A DNA stretch of 64,000 bases from Streptomyces netropsis (GTDB taxonomy: Bacteria > Actinomycetota > Actinomycetes > Streptomycetales > Streptomycetaceae), in NCBI RefSeq assembly GCF_014203545.1, contig NZ_JACHJG010000009.1, positions 186,001-250,000 on the forward strand, written 5' to 3'. The position numbers and the translations under genes were made by a program. Below the pieces are notes generated by a model. The model saw only the letters and a list, made by a program, of their open reading frames with translations, had not been told where the DNA came from and searched no databases. Shown piece after piece: positions 16,412 through 25,566 of the stretch. Within the stretch, counting starts at the first letter, position 1; the number at the start of each line of letters is the position of its first letter.

Positions 16412-17254
16412 ATGTCCCAGCCCGTAAAGCCCGCTAGACCGTCGCGCCCTACCAAGAAGGAGTCCGCGGAAGGCTCCGGGAGCACCGGCACCCGCCGTGC
16501 CGCCGCCCAGCGGCTCACCATGCGCCGCAAACTCGCGGCGGCCGCCATGGAGTTGTTCGCGACGAAGGGCTACGAGGCGACGACCGTCGACGAGATCGCG
16601 GCCGCGGCCGGTGTCGCCCGCCGCACCTTCTTCCGCCACTTCCGTTCCAAGGAAGAGGCCATCTTCCCCGACCACGACGACACGCTCGTCCGGGCCGCCG
16701 GGGTGCTGGACGCCGCTCCGCCGCAGGAGAACCCGCTGGACACCGTCTGCCGGGGCATCAAGGAGGTCATGCGGATGTACGCGGCCTCCCCCGCGGTCTC
16801 CGTCGAGCGCTACCGCCTGACGCGCGAGGTGCCCGCCCTGCGGGAGCGCGAGATCGCCTCGGTGGCCCGCTACGAGCGGCTGTTCACCCGGTACCTTCTC
16901 GGCCATTTCGACGAGAGCGCCCACCACGTGGGCGACGACGATCCGCTGCTCGCCGAGGTCGCCGCCTCGGCCGTGGTCACCGCGCACAACCACGTGCTGC
17001 GGCGCTGGCTGCGCGGTGGCGGGGAGGGCGATGTGGAGGCCCAGCTCGATCACGCCTTCGCCATCGTGCGGGACACCTTCGGCTCGGGCATCGGCGCAGG
17101 TCGCACCACCTCGGCCGGCACCCCGGCGAGCGGGCCGGCCGCCACGGCGCGGACCGCGGGCGCCGAGGGCGAGGTGCTGGTCACGGTGGCCCGTACGGAC
17201 GCCCCGCTCGACGAGGTCATGCGCGCGATCGAGAAGGCGCTCAAGAAGAACTGA
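16412..17254 (+). CDS. TetR-family regulator next to ccr
   Basis: 280 residues. The N-terminal TetR DNA-binding domain covers about residues 30-90 (RRKLAAAAMELFATKGYEATTVDEIAAAAGVARRTFFRHFRSKEEAI) after a basic, disordered start. The C-terminal ligand domain is variable, and the protein ends in a lysine-rich helix (EKALKKN). Position between the dehydrogenase and ccr suggests it controls the ethylmalonyl-CoA pathway genes; a 15-bp palindrome inside the predicted ccr promoter is a candidate operator. Effector unknown, presumably an acyl-CoA. ATG 16412 is the first in-frame start that keeps the domain; there is no good ribosome binding site, so translation may be weak or leaderless. Confidence 0.88.
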   Translation: MSQPVKPARPSRPTKKESAEGSGSTGTRRAAAQRLTMRRKLAAAAMELFATKGYEATTVDEIAAAAGVARRTFFRHFRSKEEAIFPDHDDTLVRAAGVLDAAPPQENPLDTVCRGIKEVMRMYAASPAVSVERYRLTREVPALREREIASVARYERLFTRYLLGHFDESAHHVGDDDPLLAEVAASAVVTAHNHVLRRWLRGGGEGDVEAQLDHAFAIVRDTFGSGIGAGRTTSAGTPASGPAATARTAGAEGEVLVTVARTDAPLDEVMRAIEKALKKN

Positions 17255-17314
17255 CCGCGCGTTCCCGCACATCCACCCGGATACCCACAGCGCATATTTC
17301 CTACGGAACCACCA

Positions 17315-17342
17315 CAAAGGCCGTCCTTCGGGGCGGCCTTTG
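17315..17342 (+). terminator. Rho-independent terminator after TetR gene
   Basis: A 9-bp perfect stem CAAAGGCCG (17315-17323) with its complement at 17334-17342 around TCCTTCGGGG, in an AT-richer context. It separates the TetR and ccr transcripts. Confidence 0.85.
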
Positions 17343-17410
17343 TCGGTTGTCATGTTGCTCATACGTGCCCTGCGGATGACATCTGAGAGAAATTGTTGGC
17401 ACCCAGTGTC

Positions 17411-17439
17411 TTGTCCAGTGGCACGCGGTGCCATACCTT
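17411..17439 (+). promoter_or_regulatory. Predicted ccr promoter with an operator-like palindrome in the spacer
   Basis: TTGTCC (17411-17416) and TACCTT (17434-17439) are 17 nt apart. The spacer contains the perfect inverted repeat TGGCAC-GCG-GTGCCA (17419-17433). Binding there would block RNA polymerase. The predicted start would leave a 5-prime leader of about 229 nt before the ccr GTG, and that leader can itself fold: GTCCGGGCG at 17446-17454 pairs with 17510-17518, and CACAAG-CAC-CTTGTG lies at 17495-17509. No gene is present in 17255-17674. Confidence 0.55.
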
Positions 17440-17674
17440 GTGGGTGTCCGGGCGGCCGGCGCGTCTGACACAACCGTCGCGCGTCGGCTGTCCCCACAAG
17501 CACCTTGTGCGCCCGGACGCCTGCGTCACAGGCTCCCCAGTCACCGCTGGGCGATACCGCAAGCGCTCACCCGCGCAGCCGAGCACCACCCGCCGAACCG
17601 ACGGCACCGCCTCTGCACCACCCCCGACGTTCCCTCAAGCCGTTCCCACAACGCGCTTCGCCGGAGGCCACACC

Positions 17675-19036
17675 GTGAACCACATCCTGGACGCGATTCT
17701 CGCGTCGACTGCGCCCGACAGCGGCTCCGCCGCGGTTTCGGCCGAAGACTTCGCCGCCCTGCCCCTCCCCGAGTCCTACCGCGCGGTGACCGTGCACAAG
17801 GACGAGGCCGAGATGTTCGCCGGCCTCTCCACGCGGGAGAAGGATCCCCGCAAGTCCCTGCACGTGGAGGAGGTGCCGGTGCCCGAACTGGGCCCCGGCG
17901 AGGCCCTGGTGGCCGTCATGGCCAGCTCGGTGAACTACAACTCCGTCTGGACCTCGATCTTCGAGCCCGTCTCGACCTTCGCCTTCCTCGAGCGCTACGG
18001 GAAGCTGTCCCCGCTCGCCAAGCGGCACGATCTGCCGTACCACGTCATCGGCTCCGACCTGGCGGGCGTGGTGCTGCGCACCGGCCCCGGCGTCAACGCC
18101 TGGCGGCCCGGGGACGAGGTCGTCGCGCACTGTCTGTCCGTCGAGCTGGAGTCCGCCGACGGGCACAACGACACGATGCTCGACCCCGAGCAGCGCATCT
18201 GGGGCTTCGAGACCAACTTCGGCGGCCTGGCCGAGATCGCGCTCGTGAAGTCCAACCAGCTGATGCCGAAGCCCCGCCACCTCAGCTGGGAGGAGGCCGC
18301 GGCCCCCGGGCTGGTCAACTCCACCGCGTACCGGCAGCTCGTCTCCCGTAACGGCGCCGGGATGAAGCAGGGCGACAACGTCCTGATCTGGGGCGCGAGC
18401 GGTGGACTCGGCAGCTACGCCACGCAGTTCGCGCTGGCCGGCGGGGCCAATCCGATCTGTGTGGTCTCCAGCCCGGAGAAGGCCGAGATCTGCCGGCGGA
18501 TGGGCGCCGAGGCGGTCATCGACCGCAACGCCGAGGGCTACCGGTTCTGGAAGGACGAGCACCACCAGGACCAGCGCGAGTGGAAGCGCTTCGGCAAGCG
18601 CATCCGCGAGCTGACCGGCGGCGAGGACGTCGACATCGTCTTCGAGCACCCGGGCCGCGAGACCTTCGGCGCGTCGGTGTACGTCACCCGCAAGGGCGGC
18701 ACGATCGTCACCTGCGCCTCGACGTCGGGCTACAACCACGAGTACGACAACCGCTATCTGTGGATGTCGCTGAAGAAGATCGTGGGCTCGCACTTCGCCA
18801 ACTACCGCGAGGCGTGGGAGGCCAACCGCCTCATCGCCAAGGGGAAGATCCACCCCACCCTCTCCAAGACCTACACCCTGGCGGAGACCGGGCAGGCCGC
18901 GTACGACGTGCACCGCAACCTCCACCAGGGCAAGGTCGGCGTGCTCGCGCTGGCCCCCGAGGAGGGGATGGGCGTGCGCGACCCGGAGATGCGTGAGCAG
19001 CACATCGAAGCCATCAACCGCTTCAGGAATGTTTGA
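17675..19036 (+). CDS. ccr: Crotonyl-CoA carboxylase/reductase
   Basis: 453 residues of the zinc-independent medium-chain dehydrogenase/reductase family. It shows SSVNYNSVWTSIFEP near the start, VIGSDLAGVV, and the cofactor-binding segment LIWGASGGLGSYATQFALAGG. Ccr uses NADPH and CO2 to turn crotonyl-CoA into (2S)-ethylmalonyl-CoA, the committed step of the ethylmalonyl-CoA pathway and a source of ethylmalonyl extender units for polyketides. The start is a GTG at 17675 with CGGAGG nine bases upstream; length matches known enzymes (about 450). The next gene is ethylmalonyl-CoA mutase, 52 nt downstream, so they probably form one operon. In S. coelicolor the same arrangement is SCO6473-6472. 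Confidence 0.97.
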   Translation: MNHILDAILASTAPDSGSAAVSAEDFAALPLPESYRAVTVHKDEAEMFAGLSTREKDPRKSLHVEEVPVPELGPGEALVAVMASSVNYNSVWTSIFEPVSTFAFLERYGKLSPLAKRHDLPYHVIGSDLAGVVLRTGPGVNAWRPGDEVVAHCLSVELESADGHNDTMLDPEQRIWGFETNFGGLAEIALVKSNQLMPKPRHLSWEEAAAPGLVNSTAYRQLVSRNGAGMKQGDNVLIWGASGGLGSYATQFALAGGANPICVVSSPEKAEICRRMGAEAVIDRNAEGYRFWKDEHHQDQREWKRFGKRIRELTGGEDVDIVFEHPGRETFGASVYVTRKGGTIVTCASTSGYNHEYDNRYLWMSLKKIVGSHFANYREAWEANRLIAKGKIHPTLSKTYTLAETGQAAYDVHRNLHQGKVGVLALAPEEGMGVRDPEMREQHIEAINRFRNV

Positions 19037-19088
19037 CCCCCCGCACATCCGAATCCGCGCCGTCTGATCATCGAAAGCCGAAGACCAC

Positions 19089-21101
19089 ATGACTGAGCGT
19101 CAGAAGGATCGTCCGTGGCTGATGCGGACCTACGCCGGGCATTCCACGGCCGAGGCGTCCAATCAGCTCTACCGACGCAACCTCGCCAAGGGCCAGACCG
19201 GCCTCTCGGTCGCGTTCGACCTCCCGACGCAGACCGGTTACGACCCCGACCACATCCTCGCCCGCGGCGAGGTCGGGCGGGTCGGGGTGCCGGTCTCCCA
19301 CCTCGGGGACATGCGGCGGCTGTTCCAGGACATCCCGCTGGAACAGATGAACACCTCCATGACCATCAACGCCACGGCCATGTGGCTGCTGGCGATGTAT
19401 CAGGTGGTCGCGGAGGAGCAGGGCGCCGACATCACCCAGCTGTCCGGGACGACCCAGAACGACATCGTCAAGGAGTACCTCTCGCGCGGGACGCACGTCT
19501 TCCCGCCGGGTCCGAGCCTCCGGCTGACGACGGACATGATCACCTACACGGTGAACAACATCCCCAAGTGGAACCCGATCAACATCTGCAGCTACCACCT
19601 CCAGGAGGCGGGGGCCACACCGGTCCAGGAGATCTCGTACGCGATGTCCACGGCGATCGCCGTGCTCGACGCGGTGTTCGCCTCCGGCCAGGTGCCCGAG
19701 GAGCGCAAGGGCGATGTCGTCGCCCGGATCTCCTTCTTCGTCAACGCCGGGGTCCGGTTCGTCGAGGAGATGTGCAAGATGCGCGCCTTCGGCCGCATCT
19801 GGGACCAGGTCACCCGGGAGCGGTACGGCATCGAGAACCCCAAGCAGCGCCGCTTCCGCTACGGCGTCCAGGTCAACTCCCTCGGGCTGACCGAGGCGCA
19901 GCCGGAGAACAACGTCCAGCGCATCGTCCTGGAGATGCTGGCCGTCACCCTCTCCAAGGACGCCCGCGCCCGGGCCGTGCAGCTGCCCGCCTGGAACGAG
20001 GCGCTGGGGCTGCCGCGCCCCTGGGACCAGCAGTGGTCCCTGCGCATCCAGCAGGTCCTCGCGCACGAGAGCGACCTGCTGGAGTACGAGGACATCTTCG
20101 CCGGGTCGCACGTCATCGAGGCCAAGGTCGCGGCGCTGGTCACCGAGTGCCTGGCGGAGATGGCGCGGATCGAGGAGATGGGCGGCGCGATGGCGGCCGT
20201 CGAGTCCGGCTATCTGAAGTCCCGGCTGGTCTCCTCGCACGCCGAGCGGCGGGCCCGGATCGAGGCCGGCGAGGAGAAGATCGTCGGCGTCAACTGCTAC
20301 GAGTCCACCGAGCCCAACCCGCTCACCGCCGACCTCGACGCCGCGATCATGACGGTCGACCCGGCGAACGAGGCGCGCGTGGTGGCGGCTCTGCACTCCT
20401 GGCGCGACAACCGCGACGAGGGCCGGGCCCAGGAGTCGCTGTCGGCGCTGAAGAAGGCGGCGGCGGGCTCGGAGAACCTGATGGCGGCCACGCTGGAGTG
20501 CGTGCGCGCCGGCGTGACGACCGGGGAGTGGTCCTGGGCCCTGCGGGACGTCTTCGGCGAGTTCCGGGCTCCCACGGGCGTCAGCAGCGCCCCGGTGGCG
20601 GTCACCGCCGAGGCGGGCACCCCGCTCGCCGTGGTCCGCGAGAAGGTCGCCCGGACCGCCGACGAGCTGGGCAGCGGCAAGCTGCGCCTGCTGGTGGGCA
20701 AGCCGGGCCTGGACGGGCACTCCAACGGCGCCGAGCAGATCGCCGTACGGGCCCGCGACGCCGGCTTCGAGGTGGTCTACCAGGGCATCCGGCTCACCCC
20801 GGAGCAGATCGTCTCGGCGGCCGTCGCCGAGGACGTGCACTGCGTCGGCCTGTCGATCCTCTCCGGCTCGCACGCCGAGCTGGTACCGGACGTACTGACC
20901 CGGCTGCGGGCCACCGGTGCCGACGACATGCCCGTGATCGTCGGTGGCATCATCCCCTCGGCCGACGCCACCGCCCTGCGGGCGGCCGGTGTCGCGGCCG
21001 TCTTCACACCCAAGGACTTCGGAATCACGGAGATCATCGGCCGTATCGTCGACGAGATCCGGAAAGCGAACAAGCTCGACCCTCTGGAGGTCTCCGCATG
21101 A
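19089..21101 (+). CDS. meaA: Ethylmalonyl-CoA mutase, B12-dependent
   Basis: 670 residues. The N-terminal TIM-barrel of the methylmalonyl-CoA mutase family includes SVAFDLPTQTGYDPD and MTINATAMWLLAMY. The C-terminal cobalamin domain carries the DxHxxG signature as GLDGHSNGAEQI near residue 540, which binds B12 base-off, and then SILSGSHAEL and VGGIIP. Family knowledge: Ecm/MeaA converts (2R)-ethylmalonyl-CoA to methylsuccinyl-CoA. It is a single-polypeptide mutase, unlike the two-subunit methylmalonyl-CoA mutase, and its position after ccr supports ethylmalonyl-CoA as substrate. Its stop overlaps the next start (ATGA). The ribosome binding site is weak. Confidence 0.96.
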   Translation: MTERQKDRPWLMRTYAGHSTAEASNQLYRRNLAKGQTGLSVAFDLPTQTGYDPDHILARGEVGRVGVPVSHLGDMRRLFQDIPLEQMNTSMTINATAMWLLAMYQVVAEEQGADITQLSGTTQNDIVKEYLSRGTHVFPPGPSLRLTTDMITYTVNNIPKWNPINICSYHLQEAGATPVQEISYAMSTAIAVLDAVFASGQVPEERKGDVVARISFFVNAGVRFVEEMCKMRAFGRIWDQVTRERYGIENPKQRRFRYGVQVNSLGLTEAQPENNVQRIVLEMLAVTLSKDARARAVQLPAWNEALGLPRPWDQQWSLRIQQVLAHESDLLEYEDIFAGSHVIEAKVAALVTECLAEMARIEEMGGAMAAVESGYLKSRLVSSHAERRARIEAGEEKIVGVNCYESTEPNPLTADLDAAIMTVDPANEARVVAALHSWRDNRDEGRAQESLSALKKAAAGSENLMAATLECVRAGVTTGEWSWALRDVFGEFRAPTGVSSAPVAVTAEAGTPLAVVREKVARTADELGSGKLRLLVGKPGLDGHSNGAEQIAVRARDAGFEVVYQGIRLTPEQIVSAAVAEDVHCVGLSILSGSHAELVPDVLTRLRATGADDMPVIVGGIIPSADATALRAAGVAAVFTPKDFGITEIIGRIVDEIRKANKLDPLEVSA

Positions 21102-22075
21102 CTGGTATTGCCGCCGGCCCCGTCAACCGCCTGCGTCCGCGCCGCTCCTGCCTCGCCGTCCCCGGCAGTAACCCGCGCTTCCTGGAGAAGGCCCAGGGCC
21201 TCCCCGCCGACCAGGTCTTCCTGGACCTGGAGGACGCCTGCGCACCGCTGGCCAAGGAGGGCGCACGGCACACGATCGTCGACGCGCTGAACAACGGCGA
21301 CTGGACGGGCAAGACCAGGGTCGTCCGGGTCAACGACTGGACCACGCACTGGACGTACCGGGACGTCATCACCGTCGTCGAGGGGGCCGGGCCGAACCTC
21401 GACTGCATCATGCTGCCGAAGGTGCAGGACGCCCAGCAGATCGTCTCCCTCGACCTGCTGCTGACGCAGATCGAGAAGACCATGGGCTTCGAGGTCGGCC
21501 GCATCGGCATCGAGGCGCAGATCGAGAACGCCAAGGGCCTGGTGAACGTCGACGACATCGCCGCCGCCTCGCCGCGCCTGGAGACCATCGTCTTCGGCCC
21601 GGCCGACTTCATGGCCTCCATCAACATGAAGTCCCTGGTCGTCGGCGAGCAGCCGCCCGGCTACTCCGCGGACGCCTACCACTACATCCTCATGCGGATC
21701 CTGATGGCGGCCCGCGCCAACGACCTCCAGGCGATCGACGGCCCGTACCTGCAGATCCGCAACGAGGACGGCTACCGCGAGGTCGCCGGGCGCGCGGCGG
21801 CGCTGGGCTTCGACGGCAAGTGGGTGCTGCACCCGGGCCAGGTCGAGCTGGCCAACGAGGTCTTCTCCCCCTCGCAGGAGGACTACGACCACGCCGAGCT
21901 GATCCTCGACGCGTACGACTACTGCACGTCCGAGGCCGGCGGCAAGAAGGGCTCGGCGATGCTCGGCGACGAGATGATCGACGAGGCCAGCCGGAAGATG
22001 GCGCTCGTCGTCGCGGGCAAGGGCCGCGCGGCCGGTATGACCCGTCACTCCAAGTTCGAGATCCCGGAGGCGTGA
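21098..22075 (+). CDS. HpcH/HpaI-family lyase, beta-methylmalyl-CoA/malyl-CoA lyase-like
   Basis: 325 residues. A CitE-type TIM barrel with RSCLAVPGSNPRFLEKA, then VFLDLEDACAP (Mg-binding acidic residues), VNDWTT, MLPKVQDAQQI, EAQIENAKGLVNV and VFGPADFMAS. In the ethylmalonyl-CoA pathway such an enzyme cleaves beta-methylmalyl-CoA to glyoxylate and propionyl-CoA. The start ATG overlaps the meaA stop, so expression is coupled, and the mesaconyl-CoA hydratase gene begins 5 nt after its stop. The substrate is inferred from the operon. Confidence 0.93.
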   Translation: MTGIAAGPVNRLRPRRSCLAVPGSNPRFLEKAQGLPADQVFLDLEDACAPLAKEGARHTIVDALNNGDWTGKTRVVRVNDWTTHWTYRDVITVVEGAGPNLDCIMLPKVQDAQQIVSLDLLLTQIEKTMGFEVGRIGIEAQIENAKGLVNVDDIAAASPRLETIVFGPADFMASINMKSLVVGEQPPGYSADAYHYILMRILMAARANDLQAIDGPYLQIRNEDGYREVAGRAAALGFDGKWVLHPGQVELANEVFSPSQEDYDHAELILDAYDYCTSEAGGKKGSAMLGDEMIDEASRKMALVVAGKGRAAGMTRHSKFEIPEA

Positions 22076-22080
22076 GCACC

Positions 22081-22593
22081 ATGCAGTTCGGCCGCACCTT
22101 CGAGGAGTTCACCGTCGGCGATGTGTACAAGCACTGGCCCGGCAAGACGGTCACCGAATACGACGACCACCTCTTCTGTCTGCTCACGATGAATCATCAC
22201 CCGCTGCACATGGATGCCAACTACGCGGAGAAGACGACCGATTTCGGCCGGAACGTCGTGGTGGGCAATTACATCTACTCGCTGCTGCTGGGCATGTCCG
22301 TCCCCGATGTCTCGGGCAAGGCGATCGCCAATCTGGAGGTCGAGTCGCTGAAGCACATCGCGCCGACCTTCCACGGCGACACGATCTACGGCGAGACGAC
22401 CGTGCTGGACAAGACGCCGTCGAAGTCCAAGAGCGACCGCGGCATCGTCCACGTCGAGACCAAGGGCTACAAGCAGGACGGCACCGTCGTCTGCGTCTTC
22501 CGGCGCAAGGTGATGGTCCCCACCGCCACATACATCAAGGAGCGCGGCGGGGAACAGCCCGGCCGCCCCGAGCCGATCGTCCGGGAGAAGTGA
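22081..22593 (+). CDS. Mesaconyl-CoA hydratase, MaoC-like hotdog fold
   Basis: 170 residues. An R-specific hydratase-type hotdog domain: FEEFTVGDVYKHWPGKTVTEYDDHLFCLLTMNHHPLHMDANYAE, with the D-H-x-x-F-C-x-x-T and HPLHMD residues expected of the catalytic region, and NYIYSLLLGMSVPD. It would hydrate mesaconyl-CoA to beta-methylmalyl-CoA, the step between the dehydrogenase and the lyase in this operon. ATG 22081 lies 5 nt after the lyase stop and the stop is one base before the next ATG, so all are co-translated. Confidence 0.92.
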   Translation: MQFGRTFEEFTVGDVYKHWPGKTVTEYDDHLFCLLTMNHHPLHMDANYAEKTTDFGRNVVVGNYIYSLLLGMSVPDVSGKAIANLEVESLKHIAPTFHGDTIYGETTVLDKTPSKSKSDRGIVHVETKGYKQDGTVVCVFRRKVMVPTATYIKERGGEQPGRPEPIVREK

Positions 22594-22594
22594 G

Positions 22595-23800
22595 ATGGGC
22601 CGCCTCGCGCAGACCGACGGGCTGACGGACGTCCAGCGGGAAATCCTCGCCACCGTCCGTGAATTCGTCGACAAAGAGATCATCCCGGTCGCGACCGAGC
22701 TGGAGCACCGTGACGAATACCCCACGCGGATAGTCGAGGGCCTCAAGGAACTCGGGCTGTTCGGTCTGATGATCCCGGAGGAGTACGGCGGCCTCGGTGA
22801 GTCCCTTCTCACATACGCGTTGTGCGTCGAGGAGATCGCCCGCGGCTGGATGAGTGTGTCCGGGATCATCAATACGCACTTCATCGTCGCGTACATGCTC
22901 AAGCAGCACGGGACCCAGGAGCAGCGGGAGTACTTCCTGCCGCGGATGGCCACGGGTGACGTCCGGGGCGCCTTCTCGATGTCGGAGCCGGGCCTGGGCT
23001 CGGATGTGTCCGCCATCACATCCAAGGGCGTGCGCGACGGGGACGACTACGTCCTGAACGGCCAGAAGATGTGGCTCACCAACGGTGGCTCCTCGACCCT
23101 GGTCGCGGTGCTGTGCCGGACGGACGAGGGCCACCCCGAGGGGACCGCCCCGCATAAGTCGATGACCACCTTCCTGATCGAGAAGGAGCCGGGATTCGGC
23201 CAGGTCAAGCCGGGGCTGACCATTCCCGGCAAGATCGACAAGATGGGCTACAAGGGTGTCGACACCACCGAGCTGATCATGGACGGACTGCGCGTTCCGG
23301 CCGATCGGGTGCTCGGCGGGGCCACCGGCCGGGGCTTCTACCAAATGATGGACGGCGTCGAGGTGGGGCGGGTGAACGTCGCGGCGCGTGGTTGCGGCGT
23401 CGCTCAGCGCGCTTTCGAGCTGGGCGTCTCGTACGCGCAGCAACGTCACACTTTCGGAAAACCGATCGCCCAACATCAGGCCATTCAATTCAAACTGGCC
23501 GAAATGGGGACAAAGGTCGAAGCGGCGCATGCGATGATGGTGAATGCGGCCCGGAAGAAGGACTCGGGCCAGCGCAACGACCTCGAAGCAGGAATGGCCA
23601 AGTACCTGGCCTCCGAGTACTGCAAGGAGGTAGTCGAGGACGCCTTCCGTATCCACGGGGGCTACGGCTTCTCCAAGGAGTACGAGATCGAGCGCCTCTA
23701 CCGTGAGGCGCCGATGCTGCTGATCGGTGAAGGTACCGCTGAGATCCAGAAAATGATCATCGGCCGCCGGCTACTCGAGGAGTACCGAATCCAGGGATAA
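22595..23800 (+). CDS. Acyl-CoA dehydrogenase, predicted methylsuccinyl-CoA dehydrogenase
   Basis: 401 residues, a standard acyl-CoA dehydrogenase: MIPEEYGGLGESLL, then AFSMSEPGLGSDVSA and LNGQKMWLTNGGSS for flavin and substrate binding, TFGKPIAQHQAIQFKLAEM, and the C-terminal EIERLYREAPMLLIGEGTAEIQKMIIGRRL, where Glu of GEGTAE lies at the usual catalytic-base place. In the pathway it oxidises methylsuccinyl-CoA to mesaconyl-CoA. It is shorter than the Rhodobacter enzyme, which has an N-terminal extension, as expected for the actinobacterial form. The gene closes the tightly packed meaA operon; psd follows after 169 nt. Confidence 0.92.
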   Translation: MGRLAQTDGLTDVQREILATVREFVDKEIIPVATELEHRDEYPTRIVEGLKELGLFGLMIPEEYGGLGESLLTYALCVEEIARGWMSVSGIINTHFIVAYMLKQHGTQEQREYFLPRMATGDVRGAFSMSEPGLGSDVSAITSKGVRDGDDYVLNGQKMWLTNGGSSTLVAVLCRTDEGHPEGTAPHKSMTTFLIEKEPGFGQVKPGLTIPGKIDKMGYKGVDTTELIMDGLRVPADRVLGGATGRGFYQMMDGVEVGRVNVAARGCGVAQRAFELGVSYAQQRHTFGKPIAQHQAIQFKLAEMGTKVEAAHAMMVNAARKKDSGQRNDLEAGMAKYLASEYCKEVVEDAFRIHGGYGFSKEYEIERLYREAPMLLIGEGTAEIQKMIIGRRLLEEYRIQG

Positions 23801-23969
23801 ATGTCCGGTTAGGGGTGTTTTGATAGAGAAGAAGATCACACCCTGTCATCGGCGTTCGGCCACGGACTGGCCCTGGCGCTTGCCCAGTTGCCGCCCGCAA
23901 CCGATACCATCCCCGGAAAGCCGCCGTCCCCCAATCGTTACGCGGCACCCTCCGCCACGAAGGTCATCC

Positions 23970-24617
23970 ATGCCCCACAGCTCTTCCTCTGCACCACGCG
24001 GCCGCGTCCGCCTTGCGCGCGGAGCATCGCCGTGGCTCCTCCCGACCGTCGCCACCGCGGCGGTCAGCCTCACCCGCGCCCGGCGCTCCGGTCGCTGGGC
24101 GGCGCTGGCCGTGCCCACCACCGCGCTCGCGGCGGGCATGCTGTGGTTCTTCCGCGACCCCGAGCGCGAGATCACGCGCGGGCGAGTCATCTCCCCTGCC
24201 GACGGCGTGGTGCAGAGCATCATGCCGTGGAAGGACGGGCGCACCCGCGTCGCGATCTTCATGAGCCCGCTGAACGTCCACGTCAACCGCGCGCCGCTGG
24301 CCGGCACGGTGACGTCCGTGGAGCACATCCCCGGCGGGTTCATCCCGGCGTTCAACAAGGAGAGCGAGAACAACGAGCGCGTCGTCTGGCACTTCGACAC
24401 CGAGCTCGGTGACATCGAGATGGTGCAGATCGCCGGCGCCGTCGCCCGTCGCATCGTCCCCTACGTGCCGCAGGACACGAAGGTGGAGCAGGGCGAACGG
24501 ATCGGCCTGATCCGCTTCGGCTCGCGCGTCGACATCTACCTCCCGGAGGGTGTCGAGGTCGCGGTCGAGGTCGGCCAGGCCACCACGGCAGGGGTGACAC
24601 GCCTTGACCGTGATTGA
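23970..24617 (+). CDS. psd: Phosphatidylserine decarboxylase (short, Psd2-like)
   Basis: 215 residues. A pyruvoyl-type decarboxylase: MLWFFRDPERE, SPADGVVQSI, RVAIFMSPLNVHVNRAP, and the C-terminal LIRFGSRVDIYLP, where the Ser of the G-S motif is the self-cleavage site that makes the pyruvoyl group. A membrane-anchoring hydrophobic stretch (residues about 20-55) precedes the catalytic part. It makes phosphatidylethanolamine from the product of PssA, whose gene overlaps its 3-prime end by 14 nt. The ATG at 23970 is preceded by AAGG; an upstream in-frame start at 23820 would add a proline/arginine-rich tail and is less likely. Confidence 0.93.
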   Translation: MPHSSSSAPRGRVRLARGASPWLLPTVATAAVSLTRARRSGRWAALAVPTTALAAGMLWFFRDPEREITRGRVISPADGVVQSIMPWKDGRTRVAIFMSPLNVHVNRAPLAGTVTSVEHIPGGFIPAFNKESENNERVVWHFDTELGDIEMVQIAGAVARRIVPYVPQDTKVEQGERIGLIRFGSRVDIYLPEGVEVAVEVGQATTAGVTRLDRD

Positions 24618-25452
24618 TCCGGAGACACAGACCTCCTGGGTGCCCGAGGTGGAGGCCGACGACACGGACGACATGCCGCTGTCGACCCGGCTGTCAATAG
24701 CGGACACCCTCACGCTGGGTAACGCGATCTGTGGCTTCATGGCGGTGTACTTCACCACCACCGGCGTCCTCATCCCGCATCTGACGGGCAACGAGGACGG
24801 CGGCATGGCCCGCCACAGCGCGGCCACCGCGGTGATACTGATGCTCCTCGCATCGGTCTTCGACCTGTTCGACGGGCTCGTGGCGCGCAAGCTCCGCAGC
24901 TCGGCGATGGGCGCGGAGCTGGACAACCTCTCCGACCTGATCAGCTTCGGGCTGGCGCCCGCGTACTTCGTGGTCGTGTGGGGCATGGTCGCCGACGACG
25001 CGCACCAGCGGGTCTCGGCGGTGGCGGCGATCGTGGTGCTGCTCGCGGTCGTCCTGCGACTGGCGCGCTTCTCGTGCGTCCAGCTGCGGGACGGGATCTT
25101 CCAGGGGATGCCGAGTCCCTTCGGGGCGCTGACGGTGGTCTCGATCGTGCTCCTGGAGCTGCCCTTCGTCCCGACGCTGCTCGCGATCGTGGGCGTGGCG
25201 TGGCTGATGGTGAGCCGGGTCGAGTACCCCAAGCCGCGGGGCCGCCTGGCGGTGGCGATGCTCAGCTGGATCGTGCTCAGCATGGGCCTGCTGGCCGCGT
25301 GGGCCTTCGACGCCCCCGGCGGCGAGCTGCTCCTGCAGACCGGCTGTGCCCTCCAGGTCGTCCTCGGCGCGGTCATCCCGCTCTTCGCGACGGCCCGCCG
25401 GGTGAACACCTTCCGCGACAACCGCCGCGAGGCGCGAGCGGCTGCGCGGTAG
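24604..25452 (+). CDS. pssA: CDP-diacylglycerol-serine O-phosphatidyltransferase
   Basis: 282 residues with about eight hydrophobic segments. The CDP-alcohol phosphatidyltransferase signature is present (FDGLVARKLRSSAMGAELD then NLSD), but only seven residues separate AR from G where the consensus has eight; D and G positions are otherwise kept. It joins serine to CDP-diacylglycerol, giving phosphatidylserine for Psd. The start is a TTG at 24604, preceded by AGGGGTG and overlapping psd by 14 nt; a GTG two codons later is an alternative. A strong terminator hairpin follows. Confidence 0.93.
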   Translation: MTVIDPETQTSWVPEVEADDTDDMPLSTRLSIADTLTLGNAICGFMAVYFTTTGVLIPHLTGNEDGGMARHSAATAVILMLLASVFDLFDGLVARKLRSSAMGAELDNLSDLISFGLAPAYFVVVWGMVADDAHQRVSAVAAIVVLLAVVLRLARFSCVQLRDGIFQGMPSPFGALTVVSIVLLELPFVPTLLAIVGVAWLMVSRVEYPKPRGRLAVAMLSWIVLSMGLLAAWAFDAPGGELLLQTGCALQVVLGAVIPLFATARRVNTFRDNRREARAAAR

Positions 25453-25479
25453 GCGCGGTAGCGCCTGTAGTAACGGGAC

Positions 25480-25526
25480 AACGACGTGGGGCCCGGGCGA
25501 TGTGATCGCCCGGGCCCCACGTCGTT
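25480..25526. terminator. Bidirectional terminator hairpin after pssA
   Basis: A perfect 22-bp stem (25480-25501 with 25505-25526) and a three-base GTG loop, starting AACGACGTGGGGCCC. It lies between pssA (plus) and the glycerate kinase gene (minus), whose transcripts converge, so it can serve both. Confidence 0.9.
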
Positions 25527-25566
25527 TGTCGTTGGCGGTAGGGGTTCCCTCGGCTACCTGCCCGTC

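Noticed and set aside
23820..23969. Upstream extension of psd
   Set aside because: In frame, but the added 50 residues are Pro/Arg-rich and lack homologous features; a ribosome binding site lies before 23970.
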